A DNA stretch of 64,000 bases from PALSA-1353 sp050012375. GTDB taxonomy: Bacteria; Planctomycetota; Phycisphaerae; Tepidisphaerales; Tepidisphaeraceae. The stretch covers positions 1-64,000 of the forward strand of contig JBEKHH010000013.1 of the NCBI GenBank assembly GCA_050012375.1. Reading direction: 5' to 3'. Position numbers and translations under genes: made by a program. This document shows positions 32,595 through 41,868 of this stretch, piece by piece; the stretch's first letter is position 1, and the number at the start of each line of letters is the position of its first letter. The notes beneath the pieces are model-generated. The model made no database searches. It worked only from the letters and a program-made list of their open reading frames with translations, and was not told the origin of the DNA.

Positions 32595-33173
32595 ATGAGC
32601 GAGCTGATTCAATACTACATCAATGATCACGCCGCGCTATTGCATCGCGTGTCTCAGCAACTCTCGCCGAAGATCGAGGAGGTGGGAAAGCTGCTGTGCG
32701 AATCGTTCGGCAGGGGCGGGAGATTGCTGACGTTCGGCAATGGCGGCAGCGCGGCGGACGCCCAGCATTTGGCGGAGGAACTGATCGGAAAGTTCCTTCG
32801 CGATCGGCGACCGCTTCCGGCAACGTCGCTCTGCGCCGACGGGACGGCGATGACGTGCATCGCCAACGATTTTGGATACGCGGAGGTTTTTGCGCGGCAG
32901 GTGCAGGCGCTGGCGCGGCCAGGCGACGTGGTGGTGGGCATCAGCACCTCGGGCAATTCGGAGAACGTGCTGCGCGGTCTGCGCGCGGCGAAGGAAAAGG
33001 GGGCGACCACCGTGGGGCTGCTGGGACGGGATGGCGGCAAGGCGGCGGCGCTTACGGATCACGTGATTATTGTGCCGGGGAATATCACTTCGCATATCCA
33101 GGAGATGCACGTGATGATCGTGCATCTCCTGTGCGATATCGTTGACCGGTGGGCCGCGGCGCTGCCGCGCTGA
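32595..33173 (+). CDS. gmhA: sedoheptulose-7-phosphate isomerase
   Basis: A 192-residue SIS-domain isomerase, the first step of ADP-heptose synthesis for LPS core. FGNGGSAADAQHLAEELIGKF, SLCADGTAMTCIANDFGYAEVF, VVGISTSGNSENV and HIQEMHVMIVHLLCDIVD are all hallmark segments. The ATG for MSELIQYY is chosen over an earlier start. Consistent with waaA and lpxK in the window. Confidence 0.95.
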   Translation: MSELIQYYINDHAALLHRVSQQLSPKIEEVGKLLCESFGRGGRLLTFGNGGSAADAQHLAEELIGKFLRDRRPLPATSLCADGTAMTCIANDFGYAEVFARQVQALARPGDVVVGISTSGNSENVLRGLRAAKEKGATTVGLLGRDGGKAAALTDHVIIVPGNITSHIQEMHVMIVHLLCDIVDRWAAALPR

Positions 33174-33189
33174 AATCGTGGCCGAACGC

Positions 33190-35007
33190 TCAATGCATCG
33201 CTCGCTGCGGTTGGGCAGCCGCTCGCTGCGGTTGGGTAGTCGGCGGCTGCGTGGCAACGCTAATTGCCGAGAAGAGGAGACGATAATAGGCATGAAGGTC
33301 CATGGTCCCGATAACGTCGCTGCCCTGGACCGTGAATTTCTCGGTCTTGATGAAATTCAACATAGCCGTTGCGAGCGGTGCGTTTGAGCCCGACTGAGCA
33401 TTAAGCTCGTGGCCAATCCGCTCAGTGGCCCTGTCTTTGGCTTTTTCCGCCGAGGCGGGGTCCGTGTGGTGACAGAAGACTACAAAACGTGGGGAATCGG
33501 CTGGCGGAAGCACGAGCTTTATCGAAGCATATTCAATGTTCTTGTAGTCATCGTCGGTGAAGCTCATGGAAACCTTGCCGGTCGCCATGCACTTCGTAAC
33601 GATGTCCTTGAGCTTACGCGGATTGATGGCTGAGCGGATGGGCGCGTCGCCCCCGGCCGATAATGCTGCGGCCAGTGCCGGGCGAGGATCGGGCGCGTCG
33701 CCAGCACGCGGTGAGGTGGGCGACGGGGTTTCGTCCACGCCGACTACGGCGCTGCCGACGACTTTCGGTGGCGGGGAGCCCCGGCTCGTCAGGAATCTGG
33801 CCAAGGTCCGCGCCGCGGCCGGGGAATTAGTTGGGTAAACAACGGTACCCGAGAGCTTCATGGTTGGCATCTTGGCCGCGGTGTCGATCGTCAGCTCGTC
33901 CGCACGGCTAAGGCAATAGATAGTCGTGCCACCGGCCTGCTTGAAACCATTGATCCACTGTTTGCCGCCAAAGAGGGCCATCTGAACGATCCCAAAGACG
34001 CGTGTGGAAGATGCCGCGTCCATTTGGGATTGGGCAAGTTCTGCGCTCATGTCGAGGCCCAAAGCATCCAGATCAAGCTTGGTAAGATCGATCGCGATGA
34101 CGATGTCCGTGCGGTCGGTCACGAATGGCGCGACGCGCGGGTCAAGGCCGGAGGCTGCATCCGGGACAGCGGGGGTGGCGACATCCGGCGCGACCGATTG
34201 CACGGGGGCGACCAAGGCGCGATCGGCGGAGCCAACCAGGAAATAAGCTCCGGTTCCGACGGGGATGCTGCCGATCAGGATCAGGGCGGCGGCGATTTTT
34301 ATTTTTGTTGAGATCATCATGGTGGAAATTCCTTTGGAGATGGCAGTCGCCTTGATTGAGGCGGATGCCGGGACACAGCCCGCGACAAAAGTCGCGGGGG
34401 CCGCGTGGGTGACCTGGGCGAGTAGGGCGACGCCGAGGGCGTCGGCGGGAACAGTGACGCCGCGGCGGCGTAAAATGGCCCGCAGTTTTTCGATGGCGCG
34501 AAGGATGCGGATTTTCGCCGCGCCTTCGGAGACGCCCAATGCGATCGCGACCTCGGCCAGGTTCTTTTGCTGATAGAATCGCATGAGCAGGGCATCGCGG
34601 TCCCGGGATCGCAGGCGACTCATCGAATCATCCAGCACCGGCGCGATTTCCTCCCACATCTTCTCCGGATCGGAATCGTGAATTTCGCTGGTAGCCATGG
34701 CTGCGCGCCTTTCGTATTTGTCACGCCGCGAGCGGGCTCGAATGGCGTTGGCCGATGCATAGCGAGTGACCTTGAACAACCAGCGATGCAAAGGGACGGC
34801 GCTGAGTTTGGCCGCCTTCTCAGCCAGAACGAGAAAGACGGCCTGTGCGACGTCCTCGGCCAGATGACGGTCGCGCACCATACGCACAGCGGCGGAGTAG
34901 ACCCAGTCGGAGTGCCGCGAGACCAACTCGGTAAACGCGTCCTGCGAGCGATGAGCCGCGAATTCCTGTAGGAGCCAAGAATCGGATTGGTCGGGAGTCA
35001 CGGTCAT
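33190..35007 (-). CDS. ECF sigma factor fused to a membrane helix and an extracytoplasmic domain
   Basis: A 605-residue fusion. Residues ~12-95 are ECF region 2 (ELVSRHSDWVYSAAVRMVRD, LAEDVAQAVFLVLA, HRWLFKVTRYASANAIR), residues ~120-182 region 4 (DALLMRFYQQKNLAEVAIAL and GAAKIRILRAIEKLR). A membrane helix follows at ~235-258, then ~345 residues predicted outside, ending in a QPQRA repeat. A sigma factor carrying its own sensor/anchor in one chain is seen in some Planctomycetes. Region between it and divergent purF (35008-35151) likely holds its promoter. Confidence 0.88.
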   Translation of the reverse strand: MTVTPDQSDSWLLQEFAAHRSQDAFTELVSRHSDWVYSAAVRMVRDRHLAEDVAQAVFLVLAEKAAKLSAVPLHRWLFKVTRYASANAIRARSRRDKYERRAAMATSEIHDSDPEKMWEEIAPVLDDSMSRLRSRDRDALLMRFYQQKNLAEVAIALGVSEGAAKIRILRAIEKLRAILRRRGVTVPADALGVALLAQVTHAAPATFVAGCVPASASIKATAISKGISTMMISTKIKIAAALILIGSIPVGTGAYFLVGSADRALVAPVQSVAPDVATPAVPDAASGLDPRVAPFVTDRTDIVIAIDLTKLDLDALGLDMSAELAQSQMDAASSTRVFGIVQMALFGGKQWINGFKQAGGTTIYCLSRADELTIDTAAKMPTMKLSGTVVYPTNSPAAARTLARFLTSRGSPPPKVVGSAVVGVDETPSPTSPRAGDAPDPRPALAAALSAGGDAPIRSAINPRKLKDIVTKCMATGKVSMSFTDDDYKNIEYASIKLVLPPADSPRFVVFCHHTDPASAEKAKDRATERIGHELNAQSGSNAPLATAMLNFIKTEKFTVQGSDVIGTMDLHAYYRLLFSAISVATQPPTTQPQRAAAQPQRAMH

Positions 35008-35151
35008 TCAATGATACCGTGTTCGCTCCAGCGAAATGGGTACATAAAAGTGCAACGCCTGCGGCCCAGCCACGTGAAAACGATTGAAAGACACGGCTTT
35101 AGGAGTTACGCGGGACCCACCGCGGCGGGCCGCCGGGGGCGGTTTTTGCGC

Positions 35152-36630
35152 TCAAGTATTGAACATCTGCAACTGATCGCGTTCGAAGCTGAATTTGCTG
35201 TCGGAACGGTCGATGGGGATCTTGTAGTTACCGCTCCAGCAGGCGGTGCAGTAATGCTCCTTGGGCATTTTCATGCAGGAGAGCAGGCCGTCCAGCGACA
35301 GGTAGGCGACGCTGTCGACTTCCAGGAAATGGCGGATCTGCTCGACGGTGCGGTTGTGGGCGATCAGTTCCTGGCTGGTGGGGAAATCGATTCCGTAGAA
35401 ACAAGGATTGCGGATGGGCGGGCAGGAGACGCGAAGATGAATTTCCTTGGCTCCGGCGGCGCGGATGGCGCGCATTTTGGATCGCGTGGTCGTGCCACGG
35501 ACGATGGAATCCTCGACGATCACGATTCGCTTGCCTTCGACGACGTCGGGGATGATGTTGAGCTTGGCGGCCACGGCGCGGTCGCGGGCGATCTGGTTGG
35601 GAAGAATGAACGTGCGGCCGACGAAGCGGTTGGGGACGATCCCTTCCTCGAAGGGGATTTTGGATTCCCGGGCAAACCCCAGCGCGGCGGAGCGGCCGCT
35701 GTCGGGCATGGGCATGATGTAATCAGCGGCGACGGGGGATTCGATGGCGAGCTGTCGGCCCATGGCTTCGCGGACGACGTGGACGGTTTGGCCGAAGATT
35801 TTGCTGGCGGGGTTGGCGAAATAAACGTGCTCGAAAATGCAGTGGGCGCGCTCCAGCGCCGGGGCGTCGAAGGTGCGGGAATGCAGGCCGTGCTGGTCGA
35901 TCCGGACGATTTCGCCGGGTTCCACTTCCCGCACCAGCGTCGCGCCGATGGCGTCGAAGGCGCATGTTTCGCTGGCGACGCACCAGAGGCCATCGCGCGT
36001 CTTTCCGATCACCAGCGGCCGCACGCCCCAGGGATCGCGACAGGCTTCGATCCGGTCCGGAAACAGAAACAACAGGCTGAAGGCGCCCTGCAAATGCTTC
36101 AGGACGTGCGGGAGCGGATCGTGTTTCTGGGCGTGCGATGGTTTGGCCAGCAGATGGACGATGATTTCAGTGTCGGTTGTGCTTTGGAAAATGTGGCCGT
36201 GTTCTTCGTATTGGCGGCGAAGGAGGGCGGCATTGATGAGGTTGCCGTTGTGGGCGACGGCGACGGGGCCCATTAGAAATTCCCTCAGCAGCGGCTGGGC
36301 GTTGCAGAGCTTGCTTGATCCGGTTGTGGAATATCGGATATGCCCGATGGCCGCATGCCCGATCAGTTCCTCCTTGAGCATTCGCGGATTGAAGACCTGG
36401 CTGACCAGCCCCATGCCGGTGTGGCCGGAGAGAGTGGTTCCATCGCTGACGATAATGCCGGCGGATTCCTGTCCGCGATGCTGTTGGGCGAAAAGCCCGG
36501 AATAGGTGATCTGCGAAGCCGACGGCGTGCCCCAAATGCCGAATAGGCCGCATTTCTCCTTCTTCTCGTATTCATCCAACTGTGGTAACGAAAGGGACAA
36601 CGCGGTCTCCAAAGGAATACTGTAATTCAC
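35152..36630 (-). CDS. purF: amidophosphoribosyltransferase
   Basis: A 492-residue enzyme of purine synthesis. The nucleophile Cys27 follows a 26-residue propeptide (KKEKCGLFGIWG), GQESAGI and IGHIRYSTTG form the glutaminase site, and VIVEDSIVRGTTT binds PRPP. Cysteines in NPCFYGID and YCTACWSG fit the 4Fe-4S-containing type with processed N-terminus. Complete. Shares a repeat-filled divergent region with rsgA. Confidence 0.96.
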   Translation of the reverse strand: MNYSIPLETALSLSLPQLDEYEKKEKCGLFGIWGTPSASQITYSGLFAQQHRGQESAGIIVSDGTTLSGHTGMGLVSQVFNPRMLKEELIGHAAIGHIRYSTTGSSKLCNAQPLLREFLMGPVAVAHNGNLINAALLRRQYEEHGHIFQSTTDTEIIVHLLAKPSHAQKHDPLPHVLKHLQGAFSLLFLFPDRIEACRDPWGVRPLVIGKTRDGLWCVASETCAFDAIGATLVREVEPGEIVRIDQHGLHSRTFDAPALERAHCIFEHVYFANPASKIFGQTVHVVREAMGRQLAIESPVAADYIMPMPDSGRSAALGFARESKIPFEEGIVPNRFVGRTFILPNQIARDRAVAAKLNIIPDVVEGKRIVIVEDSIVRGTTTRSKMRAIRAAGAKEIHLRVSCPPIRNPCFYGIDFPTSQELIAHNRTVEQIRHFLEVDSVAYLSLDGLLSCMKMPKEHYCTACWSGNYKIPIDRSDSKFSFERDQLQMFNT

Positions 36631-36659
36631 TCATCGGCAACAATCAAACGGGGAAAGAT

Positions 36660-36745
36660 GTCATTTGTCATTGGTCATTTGTCATTGGCGACAAAATGGC
36701 GATAAACGGGGCAAGTACAAGTGGCAAATGACAAGTGACAAATGA
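36660..36745. repeat. TGACAAATG repeat locus 2
   Basis: GTCATTTGTCATTGGTCATT units at 36660-36689 and TGACAAGTGACAAATGACA units at 36728-36748 form an inverted pair around ~40 bases. The rsgA ATG is formed by the last repeat unit. Confidence 0.8.
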
Positions 36746-36748
36746 CAA

Positions 36749-37801
36749 ATGCCCAATCGACGCCGAAAACCTCCTCGGGAGAAGGATCTCACCAGCCGCT
36801 TTCTCGACGGGGATGGCCATGGCGACCGCGAAACCGATCGCCTCGAATCGCAACAGCGGTTCAGCCATCGATCGAAAAACGCGCAGCAGAACAAGATGGA
36901 GCAAACCGCCCTGTTTCGCGCCGGGGAGCAGTCGGCCGACCTGGACAGCCTGCCGGTGGGGCAGGTCATGCAGGTCTATTCGCGGTACTGCGAGGTCGAT
37001 CATCCGACCGGCCAACGCCTGTGCGTCACGCGGAAAACCTTGTCCAAGCTGGCTGCGACGTCGATTGTCGTCGGGGATTTCGTGCGTTTCCGGGACAGCC
37101 CGACGCTCGATGAATTGGGCCGGCGCGAGGCGGTGATCGAGCAGGTCATGCCCCGGCAAACGATTCTCACCCGAACCGACAGTTTTCAATCGCGCTCGCA
37201 GCATCCGATCGTGGCCAATGCCCAGCAGATGCTGATCGTCGCCAGCCTGATTCGGCCGATGGTGAAATGGGGGCTGGTGGATCGAATGCTGATCGCGGCG
37301 CAAAGCGGCGGACTGATTCCGCTGCTCTGTCTTAACAAAATCGACCTGGGGAGCGCGGACGAGAAATCCCGGAGCGAATATGCCATGGCCCAGGAGGTGA
37401 TGCGGCACTATCAGAGCCTGGGAATCGCCACGTTTCAAACCAGCGCGGAGCAGCCCCAAAGCATTGAGCCGGTGGCCCGTGCGCTGGCTGGAAAGACGAC
37501 GGTGCTGGCCGGCCACAGCGGCGTGGGGAAGAGCACGCTCATCTCCGCGATTCAGCCGAGTCTGGACATCCGCATCGGTGAGATCAGCAATTTCACCGAT
37601 AAGGGACGGCACACGACGACATCCGCGCGGCGGTATCCGCTGGACATCGGGGGATACGTGATCGACACGCCGGGGGTGAAACTGTTCGGACTGTGGGGCG
37701 TGAGCGCGGAGAATCTCGCGGATTTTTTTCCGGATGTGCGGGAGGGGACTGCCCCGCAGTGGAGAGTGGAGAGTTATAAGCGGATCGAGGCGTCGCTGTA
37801 G
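36749..37801 (+). CDS. rsgA: ribosome small-subunit GTPase RsgA lacking the C-terminal zinc motif
   Basis: A 350-residue circularly permuted GTPase for 30S maturation. OB-fold region ~70-115, G4 NKID at 196-199, G1 GHSGVGKST at 255-263 and G3 DTPG at 306-309 in the permuted order. The end reads ENLADFFPDVREGTAPQW then RVESYKRI: the ~30-residue CxxHxxC zinc knuckle that normally lies between these elements is absent. The first 60 residues are basic and variable. The start ATG comes from the intergenic repeat and could be wrong. Confidence 0.92.
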   Translation: MPNRRRKPPREKDLTSRFLDGDGHGDRETDRLESQQRFSHRSKNAQQNKMEQTALFRAGEQSADLDSLPVGQVMQVYSRYCEVDHPTGQRLCVTRKTLSKLAATSIVVGDFVRFRDSPTLDELGRREAVIEQVMPRQTILTRTDSFQSRSQHPIVANAQQMLIVASLIRPMVKWGLVDRMLIAAQSGGLIPLLCLNKIDLGSADEKSRSEYAMAQEVMRHYQSLGIATFQTSAEQPQSIEPVARALAGKTTVLAGHSGVGKSTLISAIQPSLDIRIGEISNFTDKGRHTTTSARRYPLDIGGYVIDTPGVKLFGLWGVSAENLADFFPDVREGTAPQWRVESYKRIEASL

Positions 37802-37813
37802 GAGCCCCAATAC

Positions 37814-37850
37814 CGTGGAGTTTCGGAGCAGCGAAACCCTACGTTTTTTT
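37814..37850 (+). terminator. intrinsic terminator after rsgA
   Basis: A 12-bp stem with one mismatch (CGTGGAGTTTCG with CGAAACCCTACG) and a 6-base loop is followed by seven T. It overlaps the 3' end of the convergent deiminase-like gene. Confidence 0.8.
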
Positions 37851-38978
37851 GATGACGTTGACGAGGCAATGCAGTGTTCCGAAATAGCGGAATGCGCTGC
37901 TCACGTCGATCGGCGCCACGCGATACCCCAGATTTTGCCAGATGGTCTGCGCGGCGACGTTCAGGCGGTCCTGACCCTCAAACACGGGCATGTAAATCAC
38001 GCGGCAACCGTCGCGCTGGTCGATCAGGCCGTTGACGTAGGTGATGAATGTTTTTCCGTCCGACGATGGAATACAAGGGATGCGCGTGACGCGGTACCCG
38101 GCGGCCGCGGCGGCCGCGGCGACGGAATCGAATCGTGCCTGCGTCGAAGCGGAAAAATCCGGGCCGCCCGGTAATTCGATCGGCGCCAGCAGCGGCTTGG
38201 CCAGGCTGGGATCGCCCACGACAACCCGTCCTTCGCCCGCGGCCATGAGGTACATTCCCACGTGGTGGTCGGGCGCATCGCTGAGGAAAATTGGATGACG
38301 TTGCAACTGTTCGCTCAGGAGACGCGCCAGTTCGGCGCGATCCTGGCATGTGTGCTGAATATTTCGCCGGATGGCGGCGGGGGAAACGAATACGGATTGT
38401 GAGTCGGCCAGAAGATCGCCACCGTCGAAAAACAGGCCGCTTCGGTCGGCGCGCAGGGCCGGCAGCGCATGCGACAGATCGTCGGCGATTCGCTCATCGC
38501 CCTGGCGCTGCTCCCAGATTTCAGCGCCGTTTTCCGCCGAGGGAGCCAGCAGCGTCACGGGGGCCTGGAAACGCGCGGGGGACAGAGCGATCCATCGGTC
38601 GCGCGACCAGGCGGTCATTGGGTGCCCGGTCAGGATAGGTTCAAGCCTCCCCGCGGAAATTCCCACCGCGCCCCTGAGTTCATTGAACGAATTCTGGTCC
38701 GGACATACGGCATACACATGGACATCCGCCGGCAAGGCGAGGAGCAATTGCCGATAGATTGGCGTGGCAAAGTCGGCGCCGCGCACGTATTGGATGACGA
38801 TCGAACGAATCCGGCCGTCGCATTCGGAGATCATCGGGCCGTGCGCCTGGATCGTCGCGACGCGACCGCCGTTTAGGGAAATGACGGCCACCGCCGCGGC
38901 CACGCCGACGCAGATGCCGAGAATAGCCGAGGAGCGCGGGGACGGAGACAGCACGCGATGGGCGGGGGCGCATGTCAC
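37839..38978 (-). CDS. membrane-anchored agmatine/peptidyl-arginine deiminase-like protein
   Basis: A 379-residue protein with an N-terminal membrane helix (~17-37). Guanidino-group-modifying motifs are present: WSRDRW, FFDGGDLLA, a His in DHHVGMYL, and a C-terminal GTLHC with likely nucleophile Cys371. The residue after HV is Gly where agmatine deiminases have Asp, so substrate may differ. Follows the gene at 38981 by 2 bases, so they form an operon. Would act outside the cytoplasm. Confidence 0.75.
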   Translation of the reverse strand: MTCAPAHRVLSPSPRSSAILGICVGVAAAVAVISLNGGRVATIQAHGPMISECDGRIRSIVIQYVRGADFATPIYRQLLLALPADVHVYAVCPDQNSFNELRGAVGISAGRLEPILTGHPMTAWSRDRWIALSPARFQAPVTLLAPSAENGAEIWEQRQGDERIADDLSHALPALRADRSGLFFDGGDLLADSQSVFVSPAAIRRNIQHTCQDRAELARLLSEQLQRHPIFLSDAPDHHVGMYLMAAGEGRVVVGDPSLAKPLLAPIELPGGPDFSASTQARFDSVAAAAAAAGYRVTRIPCIPSSDGKTFITYVNGLIDQRDGCRVIYMPVFEGQDRLNVAAQTIWQNLGYRVAPIDVSSAFRYFGTLHCLVNVIKKT

Positions 38979-38980
38979 GA

Positions 38981-39523
38981 TTATGGCAAGGCGTAAGTGG
39001 GCCGGGTCGTCGAGGAGAAAAACGCCTCGGAAGGAAGCGAGAGCGCGGCGATCTGCGTTTGGCCGGCGCGAAGATTGACCTCGATCATTCGCCCCGGAGG
39101 CAGCGCCCCGGTCGTGAAGTGAAGCGTTTTGGTCTCACCCGGATTGAGATTGAAGGATCCGGAATCGGCCCAGATTTCCGTTGGGACAGGCATGGTTCTG
39201 GCAAAGGGCCTACTCGCCGCGGCCGAGGTGAGTTGTAATGTGAAATCAGCGGTGGCGGCGGCATTTGAGCCGTTGTGGGCGCGAACCAAAAACGTAAGCG
39301 GGTCGCCGGGCGTTTGAACGGATTGCCGGGTCGTCGGGCTCACCGTTTCGACAGTCAGGTTAATGCCGTTTTCCGTAAGTCCGGGCGAGCGGATGAGCTG
39401 GACCCATGGCATCGCGGGCGGCTGGTTCACGGCGTCCGATGTCAATGGAAGTCCCAGGGCCAGCGACACGCCGAAACTTCCCACCGCCCAAATTAACGTC
39501 GAGTGAAAATGTTGCCGCAACAT
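38981..39523 (-). CDS. secreted beta-rich protein of unknown function
   Basis: A 180-residue protein with signal peptide (LIWAVGSFGVSLALGLP) and GGAGG 6 bases before the ATG. The mature part alternates strands (TFLVRAHNGSNAAATADFTLQL, NPGETKTLHFTTGALPPG) like an immunoglobulin-type domain. Operon partner of the deiminase-like gene. Family not recognised. Confidence 0.7.
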   Translation of the reverse strand: MLRQHFHSTLIWAVGSFGVSLALGLPLTSDAVNQPPAMPWVQLIRSPGLTENGINLTVETVSPTTRQSVQTPGDPLTFLVRAHNGSNAAATADFTLQLTSAAASRPFARTMPVPTEIWADSGSFNLNPGETKTLHFTTGALPPGRMIEVNLRAGQTQIAALSLPSEAFFSSTTRPTYALP

Positions 39524-39594
39524 GAAAAACCTCCGTCTTTTGGCAACTTGGACGCCGCCGGAGACGAAAAGTTCCTCACGGGTTGCGGCTGGAA

Positions 39595-39987
39595 TTATTT
39601 TTTCAGTTGATAGGTCCCTCTGGCGCCGGCCTTGGCGAACCGCTTGTCCTTGAGCAAGGCCTGGTTGACGATCACGCGGAAGTTCGAGCTGGAGGTGGAG
39701 TAGCCGCTGTCCAGCGCATTCCTGGCGATGTCCGCCACTTTCATCGCCCCGCCGCCTTTCTTTAGGACGGCGAGGATGGCTTCGTTGAGAGTGATCTTGT
39801 TTCGGGGGCGGGCGCCGCGCGTGCGGGCGGAGCCGCCCAGCGCGGCGATTCGCACATTCAACGCCTCCAATTGCCGCAGAAACCTGGACCGCTTGCGTTC
39901 CAGTGATCCAATCCTGGATCGTCGATGTGCCAGCATTTTCTCCAGTTGAACGATGCTGAGTTCGTTGTCATTCGGATGGCGAGGCAT
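39595..39987 (-). CDS. coiled-coil plus winged-helix (HARE-HTH-like) protein
   Basis: A 130-residue basic protein. Residues ~10-50 are a coiled coil (LEKMLAHRRSRIGSLERKRS); residues ~66-130 match the HARE-type winged helix found in chromatin and restriction proteins (LNEAILAVLKKGGGAMKVADIA, SNFRVIVNQALLKDKRF, GTYQLKK). AAGGA precedes the ATG by 8. Probably DNA-binding. Preceded by an AT-rich 240-base gap with no gene. Confidence 0.7.
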   Translation of the reverse strand: MPRHPNDNELSIVQLEKMLAHRRSRIGSLERKRSRFLRQLEALNVRIAALGGSARTRGARPRNKITLNEAILAVLKKGGGAMKVADIARNALDSGYSTSSSNFRVIVNQALLKDKRFAKAGARGTYQLKK

Positions 39988-40254
39988 GGGCTTGGTCCTT
40001 TCCTAATAATGTGAACAGTTATAGCTACAGCCGCGTTGCGACCGACATAACATAAACTATATGCCTTACGGAATACAAATATACAGGATATTATCAAATT
40101 GTGGAAATGAAAATGCGCGTTGTTACATGGAACGACGGTCAGTTTTCGGAATCTTGAAGTAGGCCGCGCTTCTTGTTAACGTAGCAGAGGCGAGGCCTGT
40201 CGAAATCGCCTCGAGGGGGGAAGCTGCCGAGGGCTCTGGCAGGAGGGTTTTGTG

Positions 40255-40896
40255 ATGCGCCGCGTCGTCTTGCAAGCCTTGTCCGCATTGATGGTCATGC
40301 TGGTCGGCTGCGACAAGCGACCCCAGTCGGAGGCGTCGAATACTCAGGATACGTCCGGTGGAGCCGCGGACGCGCCTGCACAGCAAGTTGCAAGCAGCCC
40401 GCAGGTTAATGTCCCGATGAAAATTATGCCGCTGACGCTGACGCTTCCGGCCGGCTGGAAGCTGGATCCACCGATGAATCCGACGTTTCTGGAAGGACCG
40501 ATGCCGAGCGGCGACGTGGAAATCTCGCTGTCTTTGATGGATTCGATGGTAGATCGCAATCGCCAGCTTTTCATCACCGGAGCGATCGATGAGAGTCAGA
40601 AACATCCGGACCGGATTCATGTGCGGCAGTTAACAACCAAGACCGGGCTTGCGATGCTGGAGCGGATCACCTATCTGACCTCGCCGGATGATCCGGCAAC
40701 CCGACCGGCGGCTACGCTTCCATCGCAACAGCTTTCCTGGAACCTCATCGTCTTCGTTCCTTATCATCAGCAGAAGTTTATCCCCTGTAGCTTCGATCTG
40801 TTGGGCTTGACGCAACAACAGTACGACGAGGACCAACAGCTCGTCCGCTCGATGATTGATACCGCCCAGCCGGTCAAAACGCTCGCATTCCAATAG
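40255..40896 (+). CDS. lipoprotein of unknown function
   Basis: A 213-residue protein. MRRVVLQALSALMVMLVGC gives a signal peptide with lipobox Cys19; then a Ser/Gln/Ala-rich linker and a ~150-residue domain (LTLPAGWKLDPPMNPTFLEG, GLAMLERITYL). AGGAGG lies 8 bases before the ATG. The domain resembles PsbP-like lipoproteins loosely; not a firm match. Gene ends 15 bases before gluQ. Confidence 0.7.
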   Translation: MRRVVLQALSALMVMLVGCDKRPQSEASNTQDTSGGAADAPAQQVASSPQVNVPMKIMPLTLTLPAGWKLDPPMNPTFLEGPMPSGDVEISLSLMDSMVDRNRQLFITGAIDESQKHPDRIHVRQLTTKTGLAMLERITYLTSPDDPATRPAATLPSQQLSWNLIVFVPYHQQKFIPCSFDLLGLTQQQYDEDQQLVRSMIDTAQPVKTLAFQ

Positions 40897-40911
40897 TCTG
40901 CGGTTTTCGTC

Positions 40912-41868
40912 ATGGCCATAACGCGGCTGGCTCCCTCTCCCACCGGCGCATTGCATCTGGGAAACGCTCGAACATTTCTGGTCAACTGGATTTTGGCCAG
41001 GCGATGCGGGTGGCGCATCCTGCTGCGCATCGAGGACCTGGATGGGCCCAGGATCAAACCGGCGGCCGATCGTCTGCTCATTGAAGACCTGAAGTATCTG
41101 GGCCTCGATTGGGACGAAGGCCCGATGTATCAATCGAGCCGAGCGACCCAATACCGCGCGGCGATTGAATCGCTGGTTGCGCGTGGGCTGGCGTATCCAT
41201 GCGTTTGCAGCCGTAAGGAAGTGGACCTGGCGGCCAGCGCCCCGCACGCGGAGGATGGGGCGATGATCTATCCCGGCACGTGCCGCGGGAGGTTTGCCTC
41301 CGCCCGCCAGGCCAAAGAGCAATCCGGGCGGGAACCGGCGATCCGCTTTGCGGCGATCGATCGGGATGTCCAATTCGACGACTCGTTTGCCGGGAGGCAA
41401 TCCCTCAACGTCGCGCGCCGGCTGGGTGATTTCGTGATCGCCAAGTCCGACGGTACGGCGGCTTACCAGTTGGCCGTGGTCGTGGATGATTTGGCCGGCG
41501 GGGTCACCCAAATCGTTCGCGGGGACGATCTGCTGGAATCGACGCATCGGCAAATCCTTCTGTATGACGCGTTCGGAGCGGGAAGCGACCTTCCGCGTTA
41601 CACTCATCTGCCGCTGGTCGTTGGAACCGATGGCCGGCGATTGGCCAAGCGCCACGGCGACACGCGCATCGCCGCGTATCGGGAGATGGGCGTGGGGCGA
41701 AAGCGGATGCTGGCGCTTCTGGCGAAATGGTGCGGAATGAATGATGCCGGGCGGGACATCGACGATCCCCGTCAGTTGGTCGATCGATTCGACCTGCGGG
41801 GGATTTCGCGATTCCCCGTTGTTTTCACGTCCGCCGACGACGCCTGGCTCCGCGGGAGCGGCCAATGA
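40912..41868 (+). CDS. gluQ: glutamyl-Q tRNA(Asp) synthetase
   Basis: A 318-residue stand-alone catalytic domain of glutamyl-tRNA synthetase that attaches Glu to queuosine of tRNA(Asp). APSPTGALHLGNAR carries the HIGH equivalent (H15-N18), RIEDLDGPR follows, RLAKRHGDT is the KMSKS equivalent, and the zinc cysteines lie in YPCVCSRKE and YPGTCRG. Lacks the anticodon domain, as expected for GluQRS. Overlaps lpxK by 4 bases. Confidence 0.93.
   Translation: MAITRLAPSPTGALHLGNARTFLVNWILARRCGWRILLRIEDLDGPRIKPAADRLLIEDLKYLGLDWDEGPMYQSSRATQYRAAIESLVARGLAYPCVCSRKEVDLAASAPHAEDGAMIYPGTCRGRFASARQAKEQSGREPAIRFAAIDRDVQFDDSFAGRQSLNVARRLGDFVIAKSDGTAAYQLAVVVDDLAGGVTQIVRGDDLLESTHRQILLYDAFGAGSDLPRYTHLPLVVGTDGRRLAKRHGDTRIAAYREMGVGRKRMLALLAKWCGMNDAGRDIDDPRQLVDRFDLRGISRFPVVFTSADDAWLRGSGQ

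Noticed and set aside
34987..36276. 429-codon plus-strand frame antisense to purF
   Set aside because: Gly/Ala/Asp-rich shadow of a complete, motif-bearing purF.
36660..36745. TGACAAATG repeats as a CRISPR array
   Set aside because: Units are ~10 bases, inverted, lack unique spacers of regular length and have no cas genes.
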